Assembly (NCBI GenBank): GCA_035275065.1
Contig: DATENM010000076.1
Location: forward strand, 1 to 62,670
DNA length: 62,670 nucleotides
Direction: 5' to 3'
Origin: Blastocatellia bacterium
GTDB taxonomy: Bacteria; Acidobacteriota; Blastocatellia; UBA7656
The translations under genes and the position numbers were made by a program. Below the pieces are notes generated by a model. It did no database searches and was not told where the DNA came from. It saw only the letters and a program-made list of their open reading frames with translations. Positions 62,282 to 62,670 of the stretch are shown piece by piece. Every line of letters starts with the position of its first letter. Position 1 is the first letter of the stretch.

Positions 62282-62282
62282 A

Positions 62283-62670
62283 ATGATGTCTTCAGACTTA
62301 GCCAAGAAGCAGCCGCTTTACGCGGTCAGAAGCGATGCCGCACTGGAATCATCCGGCGAGCAACGACATTCCGAAGAGGTCGCAAAGCCGGCGGACCTGT
62401 GCTCGGCGTGCTCCGGGACGGGGTGGGAGTTCGTCGAAGGTAAGGGGGTGCGCCCTTGCCGCTGTCGCACACAAGAGCGGCGGGCAAAGCTGCTGGCGGA
62501 TGCCTGTATCCCGAAGCTCTATAGTGAAACGAGCTTGCAAACCTACCAGCCGGCGAAGGGGAATCTGTCGCAGCTGCGCGCCTTCAACTACGCCCACACG
62601 CTGGTGCGTGACTATCCGGTTGTCGAGCGCGGCATACTCTTGATGGGATCGGTCGGGGTCGGCAAGACGC
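62283..62670 (+). CDS. DnaC/IstB-like helicase loader ATPase, N-terminal half (runs off the end)
   Basis: The ATG at 62283 starts a frame open to the last base (129 codons plus one base). It has a zinc-ribbon-like Cys pattern (C40, C43, C59, C61; LCSACSGTGWEF, then RPCRCR) and ends in the Walker A motif GSVGVGKT (122-129). The remaining ATPase core is found at the left end of the window (1-389). Together they would form a protein of about 264 residues, usual for this family. The gene is therefore one gene cut by linearisation of a circular sequence. Confidence 0.85.
   Translation, partial: MMSSDLAKKQPLYAVRSDAALESSGEQRHSEEVAKPADLCSACSGTGWEFVEGKGVRPCRCRTQERRAKLLADACIPKLYSETSLQTYQPAKGNLSQLRAFNYAHTLVRDYPVVERGILLMGSVGVGKT

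Overview
The window is GC-rich DNA of an environmental bacterium. Its protein families point to Acidobacteriota, most likely Blastocatellia: a periplasmic-propeller hybrid-type histidine kinase, M56 peptidases carrying short tandem repeats, ECF sigma / membrane anti-sigma / TPR-CHAT clusters, and amidohydrolases with TPR tails. This assignment is an inference from protein style, not from a marker gene. The two ends of the window hold the two halves of one DnaC-like helicase loader, in compatible reading frames, with about seven residues missing after the Walker A motif. The simplest reading is a circular replicon of about 62.7 kb that was linearised inside that gene. No relaxase, type IV secretion gene, rRNA or complete tRNA was found, so it looks like a non-conjugative plasmid or similar extrachromosomal element.

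Layout. (1) About 56.7-62.7 kb plus 1-0.4 kb is the replicon backbone: tyrosine recombinase, ParB-HTH-like protein, XRE regulator, ParA, a winged-helix protein, a repeat array, a second winged-helix protein (candidate initiator) and the DnaC-like loader. A palindromic repeat family (CCCCTGYA-N8-TGCAGGGG) is scattered through it and forms an array at 60766-60953. (2) 0.99-20.7 kb is mixed cargo: a beta-lactamase-fold hydrolase / M15-like peptidase / GCS2-like amidoligase operon, amidohydrolases, a BlaI-BlaR1-like pair with a readable promoter and twin operators, a propeller histidine kinase with a LuxR response regulator, a nucleotidyltransferase-like protein, Fic and a 5'-truncated MalT-type regulator. 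(3) 21.0-28.6 kb is one tightly packed plus-strand operon of conflict-type genes: TIR-TM, a small TIR-like protein, a caspase-like protease, a SLOG-like protein, a membrane TIR-like protein, another TIR-TM and a pentapeptide-repeat membrane protein. (4) 28.7-55.8 kb is one long minus-strand gene train convergent with it. In transcription order it encodes a TPR-CHAT protease-like protein, ECF sigma factor, membrane anti-sigma-like protein, vWA-Hsp70 fusion, coiled-coil membrane protein, CAP-domain protein, large cytosolic helical protein, vWA membrane protein, tubulin-like protein, and a vWA-tubulin-like fusion.

The most interesting content is region 4. It has two different tubulin-like NTPases (one fused to a periplasmic vWA domain) and an Hsp70/actin-fold ATPase (also fused to a periplasmic vWA domain). 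These sit with a third vWA membrane protein and a large helical protein. Four of the proteins share the same plan: N-terminal signal or anchor, periplasmic domain, one membrane segment, cytoplasmic domain. I read this as a candidate envelope-spanning, nucleotide-driven complex, controlled by the ECF/CHAT module upstream and neighbouring a TIR/caspase/SLOG effector operon. The domain calls come from motifs seen in the sequence. The idea that they form one machine, and that it is linked to the effector operon, is inference.
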